Below, one piece after another: positions 21,577 through 31,009 of a stretch of DNA of 64,000 nucleotides. Under the pieces are notes generated by a model that was not told the origin of the DNA, did not search any database, and worked only from the letters and a program-made list of their open reading frames with translations. Location of the stretch: assembly GCA_040755725.1 (NCBI GenBank), contig JBFMAI010000040.1, positions 597,304 through 661,303 of the forward strand. The letters are read 5' to 3'. Within the stretch, counting starts at the first letter, position 1; each line of letters starts with the position of its first letter. This DNA comes from JBFMAI01 sp040755725 (lineage in GTDB: Bacteria; Planctomycetota; Phycisphaerae; UBA1845; Fen-1342). Both the position numbers and the translations under genes were made by a program.

Positions 21577-22800
21577 CTAAGGGGCGGCGGCCAGCTCGAA
21601 TGCGGCCCGGTTCTCCGCCACCTTTTGCCCGAGTTTATCAATCACCGTCGCTTTTACCACGTAGGAACCGGGGGAAAGTGACGCCGGCAGCCGGACCAAA
21701 CGGGGGATGAAGCAATCCTGCCGGCGGTTCGCGCAGCGGTCCACGATGTCCGTGTCCTTGATCTCCAGCACGGTTTGCCCGGAGCGGTCTAGGATGGTGG
21801 TGGTCAGATCGAACTTGGTGGTGTACAGCCCGTCGTCCCCCCGCTCGCTCACGAAGTCCCGCAACTCGCAATAGAGCACAAACTCGTTGACGACCCCCGC
21901 CAGGAACCGCGGCGGCTCAATGGCGTCGTATTGCCCGAACCCTCGCACCGAGCGGCACATACGCACCACCGGCACGCTCAGGTCACTCACCCGCCGCAGG
22001 GCCACTTGAAGGGCTTCAAGCTCGCGGGTCGCGGCGGCGGCCGCCGTCGCCTGGTCCCCCAGGTGCCAATTGCGAATCACGATCCAGGCTTCGATGAAGC
22101 GCGCCGCCAACTCCTGCTGCTCGGCGGTCACGAGCTCCAGCGGTGACCGCGCCCGCTCGTAGTCGCCCGCCACCACCCACAGCATCCGCCGATCAAGCTG
22201 CGCCCGGAACGAACCCTCTGGCGCCGGCGGCAGCCGCTCGATTAGGTCGCGGAGCGAGGGGGGGGCATTCGCGGCCTCTGCGGCGGCGTTGACGCGCGGG
22301 GCGACTACTTCCCGCGCTGACGACGGCGAGGAAGGCGGCTCGGACGCCTCCGCGGCCCGCACCGAGACGGCCCTGATCCGCGGCGGGTCCGTCGCTGGCA
22401 GACGAGACGGCGGTGACGCCTCGGGGGGCTGACTCGGTTGTGATTCGGGCTCCCCATCGGGAGCGTTTGCGGACGAGGGGGGCGCCGGTTCAGTCGTCGG
22501 CACCGGCGGCTCCTCGTGGCGCACGACGTTCACGTCGGCCGCCGGGCGGACCGTGTTGCGCGGCGACCGCTCCGCTTGGTCAATCCGCTCAATCCAGCCG
22601 AGCACCGTGCTCCTGACTTCCGCATCATCCGCTTCCTTGGTCTGGCGGATCGTCGGAGTGTCAACGACCTGGGGTGGTTCCTGCGGCTCGGTGGGGGCCT
22701 GAAGCTCCTGCCGCGCGGCGGGAGATTGATAATCCAATGCGCATCCTGAACTTATAGCGAGCAACGCACCCCACACCCACCGCGCACGCATCGCATCCAT
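21577..22800 (-). CDS. Lipoprotein with long disordered linker, unknown function
   Basis: 407 residues, with GGAG six bases before the ATG. The lipobox ISSGC (Cys20) makes it an outer-face lipoprotein. Residues 30-180 are low-complexity, rich in Pro, Ser, Ala and Glu. The C-terminal 220 residues are folded, with an alpha-helical start and a beta-rich end (TTKFDLTTTILDRSGQTVLEIKDTD, partly quoted: KFDLTTTILDRSG; then LSPGSYVVKATVIDKLGQK), like domains that bind or shape cell-surface assemblies. No family recognised. It is 21 bp downstream of holA, so they may share a transcript. Confidence 0.7.
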   Translation of the reverse strand: MDAMRARWVWGALLAISSGCALDYQSPAARQELQAPTEPQEPPQVVDTPTIRQTKEADDAEVRSTVLGWIERIDQAERSPRNTVRPAADVNVVRHEEPPVPTTEPAPPSSANAPDGEPESQPSQPPEASPPSRLPATDPPRIRAVSVRAAEASEPPSSPSSAREVVAPRVNAAAEAANAPPSLRDLIERLPPAPEGSFRAQLDRRMLWVVAGDYERARSPLELVTAEQQELAARFIEAWIVIRNWHLGDQATAAAAATRELEALQVALRRVSDLSVPVVRMCRSVRGFGQYDAIEPPRFLAGVVNEFVLYCELRDFVSERGDDGLYTTKFDLTTTILDRSGQTVLEIKDTDIVDRCANRRQDCFIPRLVRLPASLSPGSYVVKATVIDKLGQKVAENRAAFELAAAP

Positions 22801-22821
22801 GCGAAGCTCCGGCGTCTTGGG

Positions 22822-23820
22822 TCAGCGGGCCGAGCCGGCCAGCTCGACCAGCAGCCGTTCAACACCCGTCTCTATCGACCGCGTGCCGGACTTGGCTTGT
22901 GAATCCAGCTCGGCCAGCGCGGCGACGACCCGGCGTAAGGCCCGGGGCGGCAGTCGCCGCAGCGTCGCATCAAGCTGCTGCTCGCGCCCCCACGCCATCA
23001 CTTTCGGAGCTATTTCGGATATAGAAAGCCCGCTGGCGAGCATTTGGTGAGCGCCCAGCCATTGGCGCAGCTTCCACGCCACGCCCCCCAGTGCTTTGAA
23101 GGCGGCTTCCGGATCGGTACTGAGAACTTGGCGCCACAGACGCAGCGCTTGGTCCCCCGCGCCGGCGGCCGCCGCGTCCACCGCCGCAAACACCTTCTCC
23201 TCGCGAGCCGCGCCAACCAGCTCGACGACATGCCGCTCCAGGATAGCGGGTTGATCGGCGGCGTAGAGCGCGAGCTTCTCGACTTCCGCCGCCAGCCGCC
23301 CAGCGTCCGACCCCACCAAGTCGATGAGCCGGGCCGCCGCAGCCCGGTCGATCTTCCGGTCGCGCCGCTGGCCCTCGGCCTGGACGAAGTCGAACAGCGC
23401 CCGGCCGGTGAGCTTCTTACACTCGATGATCTGGCCGCCGACGCCGGGAATCGCCTTCGCCAGCCGGGTCGTTCGCGGGAAGCTGCGACACTCCAGCACC
23501 AACGTCCCCGTCGGCGCGGGCCGCGTCAGATACCGCTCCAGGCTCTCGCGGTAGGCGGTGACGAAGCTGTCGGCGTCGCGGATCAGGACCACGCGCCGCG
23601 GCGTGAGGAAGGGCAGGGTGGCCAATTCGGCCAGAACATCGCCGACGCACGGCCCGCCCTGGTCTTCCTTCCGCGTACCGTCGTACTCGCTGAGGGCCAA
23701 CATGCGGTCGATCGGCGGCGGCAGCAGCGCGTCGAGTGCGCGCGTCAGGGCGTCGGACTTCTGGTAGTCTTCGTCTCCGAAGACAACGACGATCGGGGGT
23801 GCGGAGGCGGTCTTTCCCAT
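22822..23820 (-). CDS. holA: DNA polymerase III subunit delta
   Basis: 332 residues from the ATG at 23820. The delta subunit opens the sliding clamp as part of the clamp loader. Seen: the start IVVVFGDEDYQKSDALTRAL, where family members have G-x-(D/E)-x-x-L, then RVVLIRDADSFVTAYRESLE, a domain II with LIDLVGSDAGRLAAEVEKLALY, and the C-terminal collar ALGGVAWKLRQWLGAHQML. Its 5' end overlaps the 3' end of the TPR gene upstream by 76 bp in another frame. A longer in-frame start at 23967 lies inside that gene and is unlikely. Confidence 0.88.
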   Translation of the reverse strand: MGKTASAPPIVVVFGDEDYQKSDALTRALDALLPPPIDRMLALSEYDGTRKEDQGGPCVGDVLAELATLPFLTPRRVVLIRDADSFVTAYRESLERYLTRPAPTGTLVLECRSFPRTTRLAKAIPGVGGQIIECKKLTGRALFDFVQAEGQRRDRKIDRAAAARLIDLVGSDAGRLAAEVEKLALYAADQPAILERHVVELVGAAREEKVFAAVDAAAAGAGDQALRLWRQVLSTDPEAAFKALGGVAWKLRQWLGAHQMLASGLSISEIAPKVMAWGREQQLDATLRRLPPRALRRVVAALAELDSQAKSGTRSIETGVERLLVELAGSAR

Positions 23821-25112
23821 GTCTGCCCCGGGGGCGGCACCGGCGGACCACTGGCCGCCACGGGCACCTCCGGCTCCGTCGGCGGGGGACCGAAGTACTC
23901 CAGTCGCCGCCGGGCCTTGGCCCGCAGCTCCTCGTCGCCATCGCGGGCCGCCAGCGCCCGGCGCCACGCTTCCAGCGCCGGCCGCGTACGGCCCAGCCGA
24001 TGCTCCACGTCCCCGGCCCGCAGCCAGGTCGCACCGCTGTGGGGCCGCAGTTGCAGCAGGCGTTGCAGATGCTCGCGGGCGACAGCGTAGCGTCTCTGTG
24101 TGGCCGCGACCAGAGCCAGCCCCTCCAGCGCTCCCACATGGTCGTTGACGAGGGACAGGGCCGTCTCAAAGCGGCGCCCGGCCTCGTCATATCGGCCGAG
24201 TCGGTACAGCGTGCTGCCCAAGTCGACCAAGAGGTCCGCATCTTTCGGCGCCAGTTCCAGCGCATCCTCGAAGCGCGCGGCGGCCAGCGAATACTGCCCG
24301 CACGCCGCAAACCGCTCCGCCAGCTCGCGCAGGTGCGCCAGCGTCGGTCCGCTTCGCCGGCCACGGTCGGCCGCGAGCCCGGCCGGGGCAGCCGGCTGCG
24401 TCGTCGCGGCCGCGTCGGCCGTCTCGGGCGTGGACGATGCACCCGCCTGCTTGTTGGCAACGGCGTCGAGCGGAGAGGAAGGTGGCGTGGGGGTCACGGC
24501 GGCGGTGGCCACACACGGGTTGCCGGCGCGGTCGACGGCGATCAGACGGAGCTCAACGGGCGGGGCAAGGAGGGTGGGGGCATACCACAGCAGGCCCGTC
24601 TCAACGATGTCGGCCGGACCTCCGTCGATCCACTCGGTCGGGATGGTCCGATAGAACACACGCACCGCTTCCTGTGATCGATTCTCCTCGATGAATGTCG
24701 CCACCATCTCTACCGCCGGCCGGTCGCCCTCGGACCGCAGCCCCGCCGCGTGAACCTGAAGCAGTGGCGGCAAAGTGTCCACGATGACGCTGACCATCGC
24801 TGGCGTCCCCGGCGGCGGCGGCCCCTCGGACTCACCGTTCGCAGCCCGCAGAGCCAGGTAGAAATCGTACTTTCCGTCGGCGGGCGCGTCGTACCGCAGT
24901 GTCGTCGCGCCCGCCGGCGTGGTTTCCGCGGTCTGCCACGTTCGGCCCGCGTCAGTCGAAACCCACACGTCGACTTCGGCAGGCGTCTCGGCCCCCTCGG
25001 CCTGGAACTCGAGCAGGAGCTGCCGCGAGGCCACGTAGCGCGCCGGCGGGGACCCCCAAGCGACCGCCGCCAGCAAGAACGCAACCACGGGCAGACTTCG
25101 AACGCGGTACAT
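23745..25112 (-). CDS. Secreted protein with beta-domain and TPR repeats
   Basis: 455 residues from the ATG at 25112 (MYRVRSLPVV), giving a short signal peptide ending near AWGS. The first half is beta-rich (VDVWVSTDAGRTWQTAETTP resembles Asp-box or fibronectin-like folds). A low-complexity Ala/Thr linker follows, then three to four TPR units (GQYSLAAARFEDALELAPKD, GRYDEAGRRFETALSLVNDH). It probably acts outside the membrane as a binding scaffold. The 3' end overlaps holA by 76 bp. An in-frame start at 25175 would put Arg-rich residues before the signal. Confidence 0.7.
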   Translation of the reverse strand: MYRVRSLPVVAFLLAAVAWGSPPARYVASRQLLLEFQAEGAETPAEVDVWVSTDAGRTWQTAETTPAGATTLRYDAPADGKYDFYLALRAANGESEGPPPPGTPAMVSVIVDTLPPLLQVHAAGLRSEGDRPAVEMVATFIEENRSQEAVRVFYRTIPTEWIDGGPADIVETGLLWYAPTLLAPPVELRLIAVDRAGNPCVATAAVTPTPPSSPLDAVANKQAGASSTPETADAAATTQPAAPAGLAADRGRRSGPTLAHLRELAERFAACGQYSLAAARFEDALELAPKDADLLVDLGSTLYRLGRYDEAGRRFETALSLVNDHVGALEGLALVAATQRRYAVAREHLQRLLQLRPHSGATWLRAGDVEHRLGRTRPALEAWRRALAARDGDEELRAKARRRLEYFGPPPTEPEVPVAASGPPVPPPGQTWERPPPHPRSSLSSETKTTRSPTP

Positions 25113-25210
25113 GGGCAACCTGCGCGACACGCGACTCCCCCCCGAGTATCGGCGGCGGGGCGGGGCCCCCGACACCGCCGCCGCCGGTTGGGCGCGACCG
25201 CTGCGCGGGG

Positions 25211-25238
25211 TTGCGGGCGGCGGCGAAGCGTCTAAGGT
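25211..25238 (+). promoter_or_regulatory. Predicted promoter for the M61-like peptidase gene
   Basis: TTGCGG (25211-25216), a 16-base spacer and TAAGGT (25233-25238), followed by a leader of about 20 bases with AGGAG before the ATG. Confidence 0.35.
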
Positions 25239-25264
25239 GAGACTGGTGGCGCAGGAGCTGCGAG

Positions 25265-26950
25265 ATGCATCCAGCGGCGATCCAGAGCGGGCGCGTCGTC
25301 CTGGGGGTGCTGGCGGCGATACTTGCGCTTTGCTCCACGACGGCCGACGCAGAAACGCTGACGTACGTTCTCACGCCGGTGCGTGAATCGGGACGGATCG
25401 AGGTCGAGCTGGCATGGGAGACCCAAGGCCGCGACGCGTCCGCGCTGTGCGTCTCGCCGCGGTGGGGTGCGGTGTCGGACATCCCGCGTCTGGTCACGGA
25501 CGTGCAGGTTTCCGGCGGGACCCTGACGGGTCGGGAGAGTGCGTGCTGGCAGATTGAGCACCGGCGTGGGGCGTTGCTCCGGGTCCGGTACACGGTTGAT
25601 GCCGGCCGCTCGACGTTCGATTGGGAGTTCGTCCACCTGCCGATCACGACGCGGACGTTCTTCCACGGCGTGGGCAACACGTTTCTGCTGGTGCCGCGGC
25701 CGGGCGGGGGCGCCCCGGAGGAATACGAGGTGGCGCTGCGGTGGCGCGTGCCGGAAGGATGGGAGGCGGTCTGCTCCTGGGCCACCGGCCGCCACGTGGG
25801 GGCCCGGCTGAAAGTGGATGATCTTCGGCACTCGGTCTACGTGGCCGGCGAACTGGTCCTACACACGGCCCGCGTGGAGGGAGCGGAGGCCTTGACGGTG
25901 GCCATGCCCGACCGGTTCGCGTTCAAGGTCGAGGCGTTCGCGGAGCTGGCCGCAGCAATCATCGGGCCGCAATGCGCCTTCATGGAGGACCGCACGTTCC
26001 CGCCCTTTGTCGTGACCGCCATCCCCGTCGGCGAGCCGCTGGGGGAGGGTCAGACGCGGCTGTCGGGCACCGGGCTGTACCGGAGCTTCGCGCTTTTCCT
26101 GCCGCCCGAGGCCCGGCTCGGCGAGCCGGTGGAGCACCTGTTCGCGCACGAGAACTTCCACCACTGGAACGGGCAGGTGTTACGCGCCGCGGAGCCGCAA
26201 GGTGAGGTGTACTGGTTCACGGAAGGATTCACCGACTACTACGCACTGCGCATTCTCCGCGAATCCGGACGCTGGTCGGCCGCCACCTACGCCGACTGGA
26301 TCAACCGCCACTTCCGGGCGTATCACTCCAACCCCGCCCGGAATGTCAGCAACGCGGAGATCGCCGCCGGCTATTGGACGCAGCGCGACACCGTGGGGGA
26401 GGTGCCGTACCAGCGGGGTCTGTTGCTCGGGCTGCGGTGGCACCGCTTGGCACGCGACCGCGGCCGGGTCGAGGGGCTCGACGCGCTCTTCAAGGCGCTG
26501 GTCGCGCGGGGCCGCGACGGCGGGTTCCAGTTGACGAACGAAGCCGTGCGCCAGACCGGCAGCCGGCTCCTGGGCGACTGGTTCGCGGACGACTTTGACC
26601 GCTACGTCGTCCGGGCCGAGACGGTCGACGTGCCGCCGAATGCCCTCGCGCCGGACCTGAGCGGAAAGGTCCAGGCCGTGTACGCCTACGATCTCGGTTT
26701 TGACCGCGAGCGGTCCCTCGGACAGCAGCGGATCGTGGGGCTGGTGGCCGAATCGGCGGCGGCCAAGGCGGGGCTGCGGGAGGGGGACGAGTTGGCCGGC
26801 TGGAGCATCTACGCCGACTCGGACCGCAAGACGGTCCTCCGAGTGCTTCGCGGAGGGCAAGTGAAAACCATCGCCTACTTCCCGCGCGGGGAGCGGATTG
26901 ACGTCCTGCAATTCCGGCCAGCGCGGGGTGCCGCCGGCGCGGGCCACTGA
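25265..26950 (+). CDS. M61-family (glycyl aminopeptidase-like) zinc peptidase with PDZ
   Basis: 561 residues, with AGGAG eight bases before the ATG and a signal peptide ending near TADAE. A beta-sandwich N-terminal half is followed by a gluzincin core: HENFH (295-299) is the HExxH zinc motif, and YWFTEGFTDYYALR supplies the third, Glu ligand. A degraded PDZ domain closes the protein (GLVAESAAAKAGLREGDELAG). This order (N-domain, catalytic, PDZ) is that of family M61. It should act in the periplasm, removing N-terminal residues; specificity unknown. It is divergent from the TPR gene. Confidence 0.85.
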   Translation: MHPAAIQSGRVVLGVLAAILALCSTTADAETLTYVLTPVRESGRIEVELAWETQGRDASALCVSPRWGAVSDIPRLVTDVQVSGGTLTGRESACWQIEHRRGALLRVRYTVDAGRSTFDWEFVHLPITTRTFFHGVGNTFLLVPRPGGGAPEEYEVALRWRVPEGWEAVCSWATGRHVGARLKVDDLRHSVYVAGELVLHTARVEGAEALTVAMPDRFAFKVEAFAELAAAIIGPQCAFMEDRTFPPFVVTAIPVGEPLGEGQTRLSGTGLYRSFALFLPPEARLGEPVEHLFAHENFHHWNGQVLRAAEPQGEVYWFTEGFTDYYALRILRESGRWSAATYADWINRHFRAYHSNPARNVSNAEIAAGYWTQRDTVGEVPYQRGLLLGLRWHRLARDRGRVEGLDALFKALVARGRDGGFQLTNEAVRQTGSRLLGDWFADDFDRYVVRAETVDVPPNALAPDLSGKVQAVYAYDLGFDRERSLGQQRIVGLVAESAAAKAGLREGDELAGWSIYADSDRKTVLRVLRGGQVKTIAYFPRGERIDVLQFRPARGAAGAGH

Positions 26951-27498
26951 CGCTGGCGGAGGGAGACGAAACACCCGAGGCGGCCGTCCCGCTGGGGGCG
27001 TCCGCCTCGGGGGTCAGAGGAGGAGGTAAGCGACACGTTGGGAGGTTCTCTGCCGGTAGTACGCCGCCGGACAGCCTCAGTTCGCTCGGCCCGATGATAA
27101 TATGCTCTCAGTCGAGGCACGCTTGGGGCGTGGACCGGCGCCGCCAAGGGTGGGCCCGTACTCCGGGCGGAGTCGGCGGAGCCCCGGGTGGTCGGCGGCT
27201 GGACAGTGGGGGCTTGGAGCGATATCATCGAAGCGTGCTTGGTGGAGTGCGGGTCCCATGTGACCCGTCGCTGCCGCCGGCGCGAGCGGGTTCAGGTTTT
27301 AATCGTACCCCGGAGTCCGGGTGCGGGTGGGATCGGTGGTCCGGCCTTGGTGCTCGGTAGCGTGGACCTTGGCACGGTCTGGTCCATCCTGACCGAGACA
27401 TTGGATCGAGGAGTCCCGTTGGAGAAGCGCGTGGCGTTCCCGGCCCGGCCGGGGCCGGCCCGTGCTTGGGGACGGACGGTGTGCGGTAGGGAGCGGTC
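26951..27498. other. 548-base gap with little clear content
   Basis: It holds the hairpin at 26974-27011 and a short AT-rich spot (27098-27110). One weak coding candidate (27260-27502) overlaps the next gene by ATGA and is listed separately. Nothing else was recognised on either strand. Confidence 0.4.
26974..27011 (+). terminator. Hairpin after the M61-like peptidase gene
   Basis: CCCGAGGCGG (26974-26983) and CCGCCTCGGG (27002-27011) pair perfectly, 24 bp past the stop. There is no T-tract, so it would be a GC-rich, possibly Rho-helped stop. Confidence 0.45.
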
Positions 27499-27502
27499 AT
27501 GA
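27260..27502 (+). CDS. Doubtful small protein, translationally coupled to the PHP gene
   Basis: 80 codons from a GTG at 27260. The only support is its TGA overlapping the next ATG (ATGA) and a moderately G/C-biased third base. The start is Arg-rich (VTRRCRRRERVQVLIVP) and the middle is hydrophobic (GPALVLGSVDLGTVWSIL). Codon use is poorer than in neighbouring genes. No family recognised. Confidence 0.22.
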   Translation: MTRRCRRRERVQVLIVPRSPGAGGIGGPALVLGSVDLGTVWSILTETLDRGVPLEKRVAFPARPGPARAWGRTVCGRERS

Positions 27503-28239
27503 GCGAGCGGATTTACAGCCTTCACAATCACACACCCTTTTCGGACGGGGCCTACACCGTGGACGAGCTGTGCGAGGCGCACCTCGACTGCAAGGCGTTG
27601 CAGGGATACGAGTTGGCGGGGATCGGCATCGCCGACCACATGTTCTGCACGCCGTCGTCGCGCGAGGTAAAGACCGAGAAGGAGTTCGAGCGGCTGTTCG
27701 CCAAGGAAACGCGGGCGTACGTCGCGATGGTCAAGGAGGCCCGGCAGCGCTGGGCCGGCCGCATCCCGATCTTCTGCGGCGCCGAGATCAACTGGCCGCT
27801 CAACAAAGGTATGCTCGACGTGGTCCGCACGATGCTCGCCGGCGTGGACTATGTGCTGTTCGAATACGTGGACTGGGCGGGACTGACTCAATTGGCGAAT
27901 CAGGCCCGGCGTTTCCCGTGTCCGGTGGGACTGGCGCACACCGACGTGTCCCTCCAGTTTCCCAATACGTCGATGGACCAGGTCGTCCGCACCCTGGCCA
28001 ACGCGCGCATCGTGTACGAGCTGAACTCCAAGCTGATGCCGCTGGCCAACCAGGACCGCTGGTTCCGCGTCCTGCCGAACCACCGCGTCTATGTCGCCAT
28101 CGGCACGGACACGCACGACGACCTGAACTGCCTGAACGACTTGCCGGAGTTGCACGCATTCGTCCGCAAGCACGGCCTGGCGGAGAAGCTCTTTGTCCCC
28201 ACCGTGCGCGCCGAAGAAGCCGTGCCGGCCCCGTCGTAG
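27499..28239 (+). CDS. PHP-family phosphoesterase
   Basis: 246 residues. The four PHP motifs are present: LHNHTPFSDG (motif I), ADHMF (II), FCGAEINWP (III) and AIGTDTHDD (IV), plus LAHTDVS. These form a trinuclear metal site in histidinol phosphatase, polymerase PHP domains and nucleoside phosphatases. The length fits a stand-alone enzyme; substrate unknown. It lies 51 bp upstream of trkH on the same strand. Confidence 0.85.
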   Translation: MSERIYSLHNHTPFSDGAYTVDELCEAHLDCKALQGYELAGIGIADHMFCTPSSREVKTEKEFERLFAKETRAYVAMVKEARQRWAGRIPIFCGAEINWPLNKGMLDVVRTMLAGVDYVLFEYVDWAGLTQLANQARRFPCPVGLAHTDVSLQFPNTSMDQVVRTLANARIVYELNSKLMPLANQDRWFRVLPNHRVYVAIGTDTHDDLNCLNDLPELHAFVRKHGLAEKLFVPTVRAEEAVPAPS

Positions 28240-28290
28240 CGCCGGCGTGGCGCCGGTAAGGGCCGGCTCGTCCCCGCAGGAACACGTCCC

Positions 28291-29640
28291 TTGCTGAACT
28301 CCTCCGTCCGACGACCCGAGCCGCTGCTCGCCGCCACGTTCGCCATACTCATCGCGGTCGGCACCGGTCTCCTCTGTCTGCCCGCGGCCCAGGCCGAGGA
28401 CCGCGTCGGCGTCCTGGACGCCCTGTTCACCGCCACCTCCGCCGTCTGCGTCACCGGCCTGATCACTGTCGACACCGCCACGGCCTGGTCCCGCTTCGGC
28501 CAAACCGTCATCCTGGTTCTGATCCAGCTCGGCGGGCTGGGCATCATGACGTTCGGCGTCATCGCGGCGGAGGTGCTGCGTCTCCGCGTGTCGTTCGCCG
28601 CGTTGGCGGCGTCACGTGGTGCGTTGTTTGAGCACCAGTTGCGGGGTGATCTTCGCAGCCGGCTCCATCGACTCCTGCTCCTGGTGTTGCTGGTGGAGCT
28701 CTTCGGCTTCGGGCTGATCCACCGCGGGCTCGAATCCGGTGCCGCACCGCACGGGGGGCGGTTCGAGGCGGCGTTCCTCACCGTCTCCGCGTTCTGCAAC
28801 GCCGGCTTCTCCATCTACAGCGACAACGTGGCCGGGCTCAGCAGCTCGCCGCTGATCATGGGCACTCTGATGGCCCTGGTTATCGTCGGCGGTCTGGGCT
28901 ACGCGGTGTTGCTCGAAGTCGCGGGACGGGCCTGGAACCGCCTTCGCGGGCGGGGCGCGGGCCCGGTGCGCTGGAGCCTGCAAACCCGCGTCGTCCTGAC
29001 GGGCAGCGCGCTGCTGATCGTCGCCGGGGCGGTCACCCTCTTTGTCTTCGGGATCGACGAGGCCCGCGGCTCCCCGGCCGCCCGCCTGGGACACGCCGTG
29101 TTCCAGTCCGTCTCGGCGCGGACCGCCGGATTCAACACCGTGCGCATCGAGGCCTTGCCCGTCCCCTCGCTGTTGATCCTGATCGCGCTGATGTTCGTGG
29201 GCGGTTCACCCGGATCGTGCGCGGGCGGCGTCAAGATCACGACGGCCGCGGTGTGGCTCGCCCGGATCGGAACCCGGCTGACCAACCGCGAGGCCGTCAA
29301 CATCGGGGGGCGCCAGCTCCCGCAGGACCTCGTGCGGCGGGCGACGTTGCTGCTGGCCCTGGCCGCCGTGTGGAACCTGGTTGGGATCATGGTCCTGAGC
29401 CTGAGCGAGGAGGCGGGGACGCGAGTCCGCTTTGAGCATGTCATGTTTGAGCAGGTATCCGCGTTCGGCACGGTCGGTTTGTCTGCGGGTTTGACCCCGT
29501 TACTCAGCCCGGTCGGGAAGATTTGGATCATGGCGTCGATGTTCGTGGGCCGCCTGGGGCCGCTGACTGTCGCGCTGGCCATGCTGAAGCCGGCGCGGGA
29601 GCGGTTCGCGTACCCCCCGGAGCGGATCATGATAGGTTGA
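28291..29640 (+). CDS. Potassium uptake protein, TrkH/KtrB family
   Basis: 449 residues from a TTG at 28291; AGGAA lies about nine bases upstream. Four repeats each give M1-P-M2: the filter loops read SAVCVTGLITV, SAFCNAGFSIY, SARTAGFNTV and SAFGTVGLSAG, with the conserved Gly in each. It forms a K+ (or Na+-coupled K+) channel-like transporter in the inner membrane. The TrkA-type regulator is encoded 13 bp downstream, as usual for this two-gene system. Confidence 0.92.
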   Translation: MLNSSVRRPEPLLAATFAILIAVGTGLLCLPAAQAEDRVGVLDALFTATSAVCVTGLITVDTATAWSRFGQTVILVLIQLGGLGIMTFGVIAAEVLRLRVSFAALAASRGALFEHQLRGDLRSRLHRLLLLVLLVELFGFGLIHRGLESGAAPHGGRFEAAFLTVSAFCNAGFSIYSDNVAGLSSSPLIMGTLMALVIVGGLGYAVLLEVAGRAWNRLRGRGAGPVRWSLQTRVVLTGSALLIVAGAVTLFVFGIDEARGSPAARLGHAVFQSVSARTAGFNTVRIEALPVPSLLILIALMFVGGSPGSCAGGVKITTAAVWLARIGTRLTNREAVNIGGRQLPQDLVRRATLLLALAAVWNLVGIMVLSLSEEAGTRVRFEHVMFEQVSAFGTVGLSAGLTPLLSPVGKIWIMASMFVGRLGPLTVALAMLKPARERFAYPPERIMIG

Positions 29641-29653
29641 GGAGTGACCGGCG

Positions 29654-30316
29654 ATGCGAAGACAAGTGTGCGTCATCGGTTTGGGGCAGTTCGGTACGCA
29701 CTTGGCGCGCGCCCTGGAGAACGCGGGCTGCGAGGTGTTGGCCATCGACGCCAACGAGAAACGCGTCGAGCAGATCCGCGATCACGTCCACCAGGCGTTG
29801 ATCGGCGACGTGCGCGATTACGAGATGCTCGCCAGCGTGCTCAGTGCCGCCGTCCCCGAAGCCGTCATCTGCCTCGGCGAAGCCAACCTGGAACCAAGCA
29901 TCCTGTGCGCGCTCAATCTCAAGCGCATTGGCGTGCCGTCAATCCGCTCGACGGCGGCGAACGACGATCACGCCCAGATTCTGAGGGCGGTCGGCGCGAC
30001 GGAGATCATTTTCCCGGAGCGTGACGCGGCGGAGCGGATGGCCCGACGGATCGCCGACCCGGACATACGCGACATATTCCCGCTAGCCGAAGATTATCGG
30101 ATCATGGAGATCAAAGCGCCGGGCAAGGCGCACGGTAAATCGCTTCTTCAACTGGATTTACGTTCATCCTTCGACCTGTTGATCCTGGCGGTGCGCGGAC
30201 CGTCCGACCCGAGCTTCCGCTTCCTACCCCCCGCGAGCAAGGTCATCCACGCCGGTGAGATTCTGATGGTTCTGGGCCGTGAACTCGACTTGGCCCGCTT
30301 CGCGGCGCTTGAATAG
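29654..30316 (+). CDS. Potassium channel regulator, TrkA/KtrA family (RCK)
   Basis: 220 residues with GGAG upstream of the ATG. The N-terminal Rossmann nucleotide-binding domain has CVIGLGQFGTHLARAL and IDANEKRVEQI, then an RCK_C domain from about 145 (ITEIKAPGK-like IMEIKAPGKAHGKSL). It binds NAD(H) or ATP/ADP and gates the TrkH-like pore encoded just upstream. It is of single-unit KtrA size, not the doubled TrkA of enterobacteria. Confidence 0.92.
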   Translation: MRRQVCVIGLGQFGTHLARALENAGCEVLAIDANEKRVEQIRDHVHQALIGDVRDYEMLASVLSAAVPEAVICLGEANLEPSILCALNLKRIGVPSIRSTAANDDHAQILRAVGATEIIFPERDAAERMARRIADPDIRDIFPLAEDYRIMEIKAPGKAHGKSLLQLDLRSSFDLLILAVRGPSDPSFRFLPPASKVIHAGEILMVLGRELDLARFAALE

Positions 30317-30410
30317 ACACCGGTAACCGTCCGGGAACGGTATCGGACGCGCTCTCCAGAACCCCGCCGCGCCGTGGCCCGGTCAAAGGCTGTCAAAAGC
30401 GCGCAACTTT

Positions 30411-30439
30411 TTGCAAATCCCGTGTCTGCGTTGTAATCT
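30411..30439 (+). promoter_or_regulatory. Predicted promoter for the NYN gene
   Basis: TTGCAA (30411-30416), a 17-base spacer and TAATCT (30434-30439), in an AT-rich patch. The start codon follows 18 bases later, with GGAG in between. Confidence 0.45.
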
Positions 30440-30457
30440 TGATATTGGAGACCGGCG

Positions 30458-30940
30458 GTGCCAGTCGTCATCGACGGGAACAACCTTCTCCACGCCGCCC
30501 GAACTGCGGAGACATCGACTCTGCTTATCGGTCGGTCGATGTTGTGTGACGCGATCGGCAGGTGGGCGCAACGGCGCAACGAGCGGGTCCACATGGTGTT
30601 CGATGGCCCCGCGCCGCCCCCGCCGCTGGCCGGGCAGATTGGACACCCGGCAATAGAGGTAACCTACAGCGGCACAGGGACTAGCGCCGACAGCGTGCTG
30701 ACCGAGATGCTGGAAACGGACTCGGCCGCCCGGCGGTTGCTCGTGGTCTCGTCCGACCGTGAAATCGTGCGCGCTGCCAGGCGGCGACGTGCGCGCTCGA
30801 TGGGATCCGAGGAGTTCTGGCGGCAGGTCCAGCGGGACTTGTCGCGTCCGCCGCGGGTCCGCGTCGAGCCGAAGGAGAAGGAGGCGGGATTGCGCCCGGA
30901 TGACGTCCAGCGCTGGCTGGACGAGTTCGGGCTGCGGTAG
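30458..30940 (+). CDS. NYN-domain (YacP-like) putative ribonuclease
   Basis: 160 residues from the GTG at 30458, with GGAG seven bases upstream. The PIN-like/NYN marks are VVIDGNNLLHA at the start, HMVFDGPAP, TSADSVLTEML and VVSSDREIVRAA, giving the four acidic residues of a metal site. Bacillus YacP (Rae1) cuts mRNA on the ribosome, so an RNase role is the best guess. A C-terminal 50-residue helical tail is extra. Confidence 0.75.
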   Translation: MPVVIDGNNLLHAARTAETSTLLIGRSMLCDAIGRWAQRRNERVHMVFDGPAPPPPLAGQIGHPAIEVTYSGTGTSADSVLTEMLETDSAARRLLVVSSDREIVRAARRRRARSMGSEEFWRQVQRDLSRPPRVRVEPKEKEAGLRPDDVQRWLDEFGLR

Positions 30941-31009
30941 CTGCCAGGATGGCGGCTGTGGGCCTGGGACGCGGGCAGCCCCGCGGGTCCGGACGAAGGA
31001 GAAGACGCC

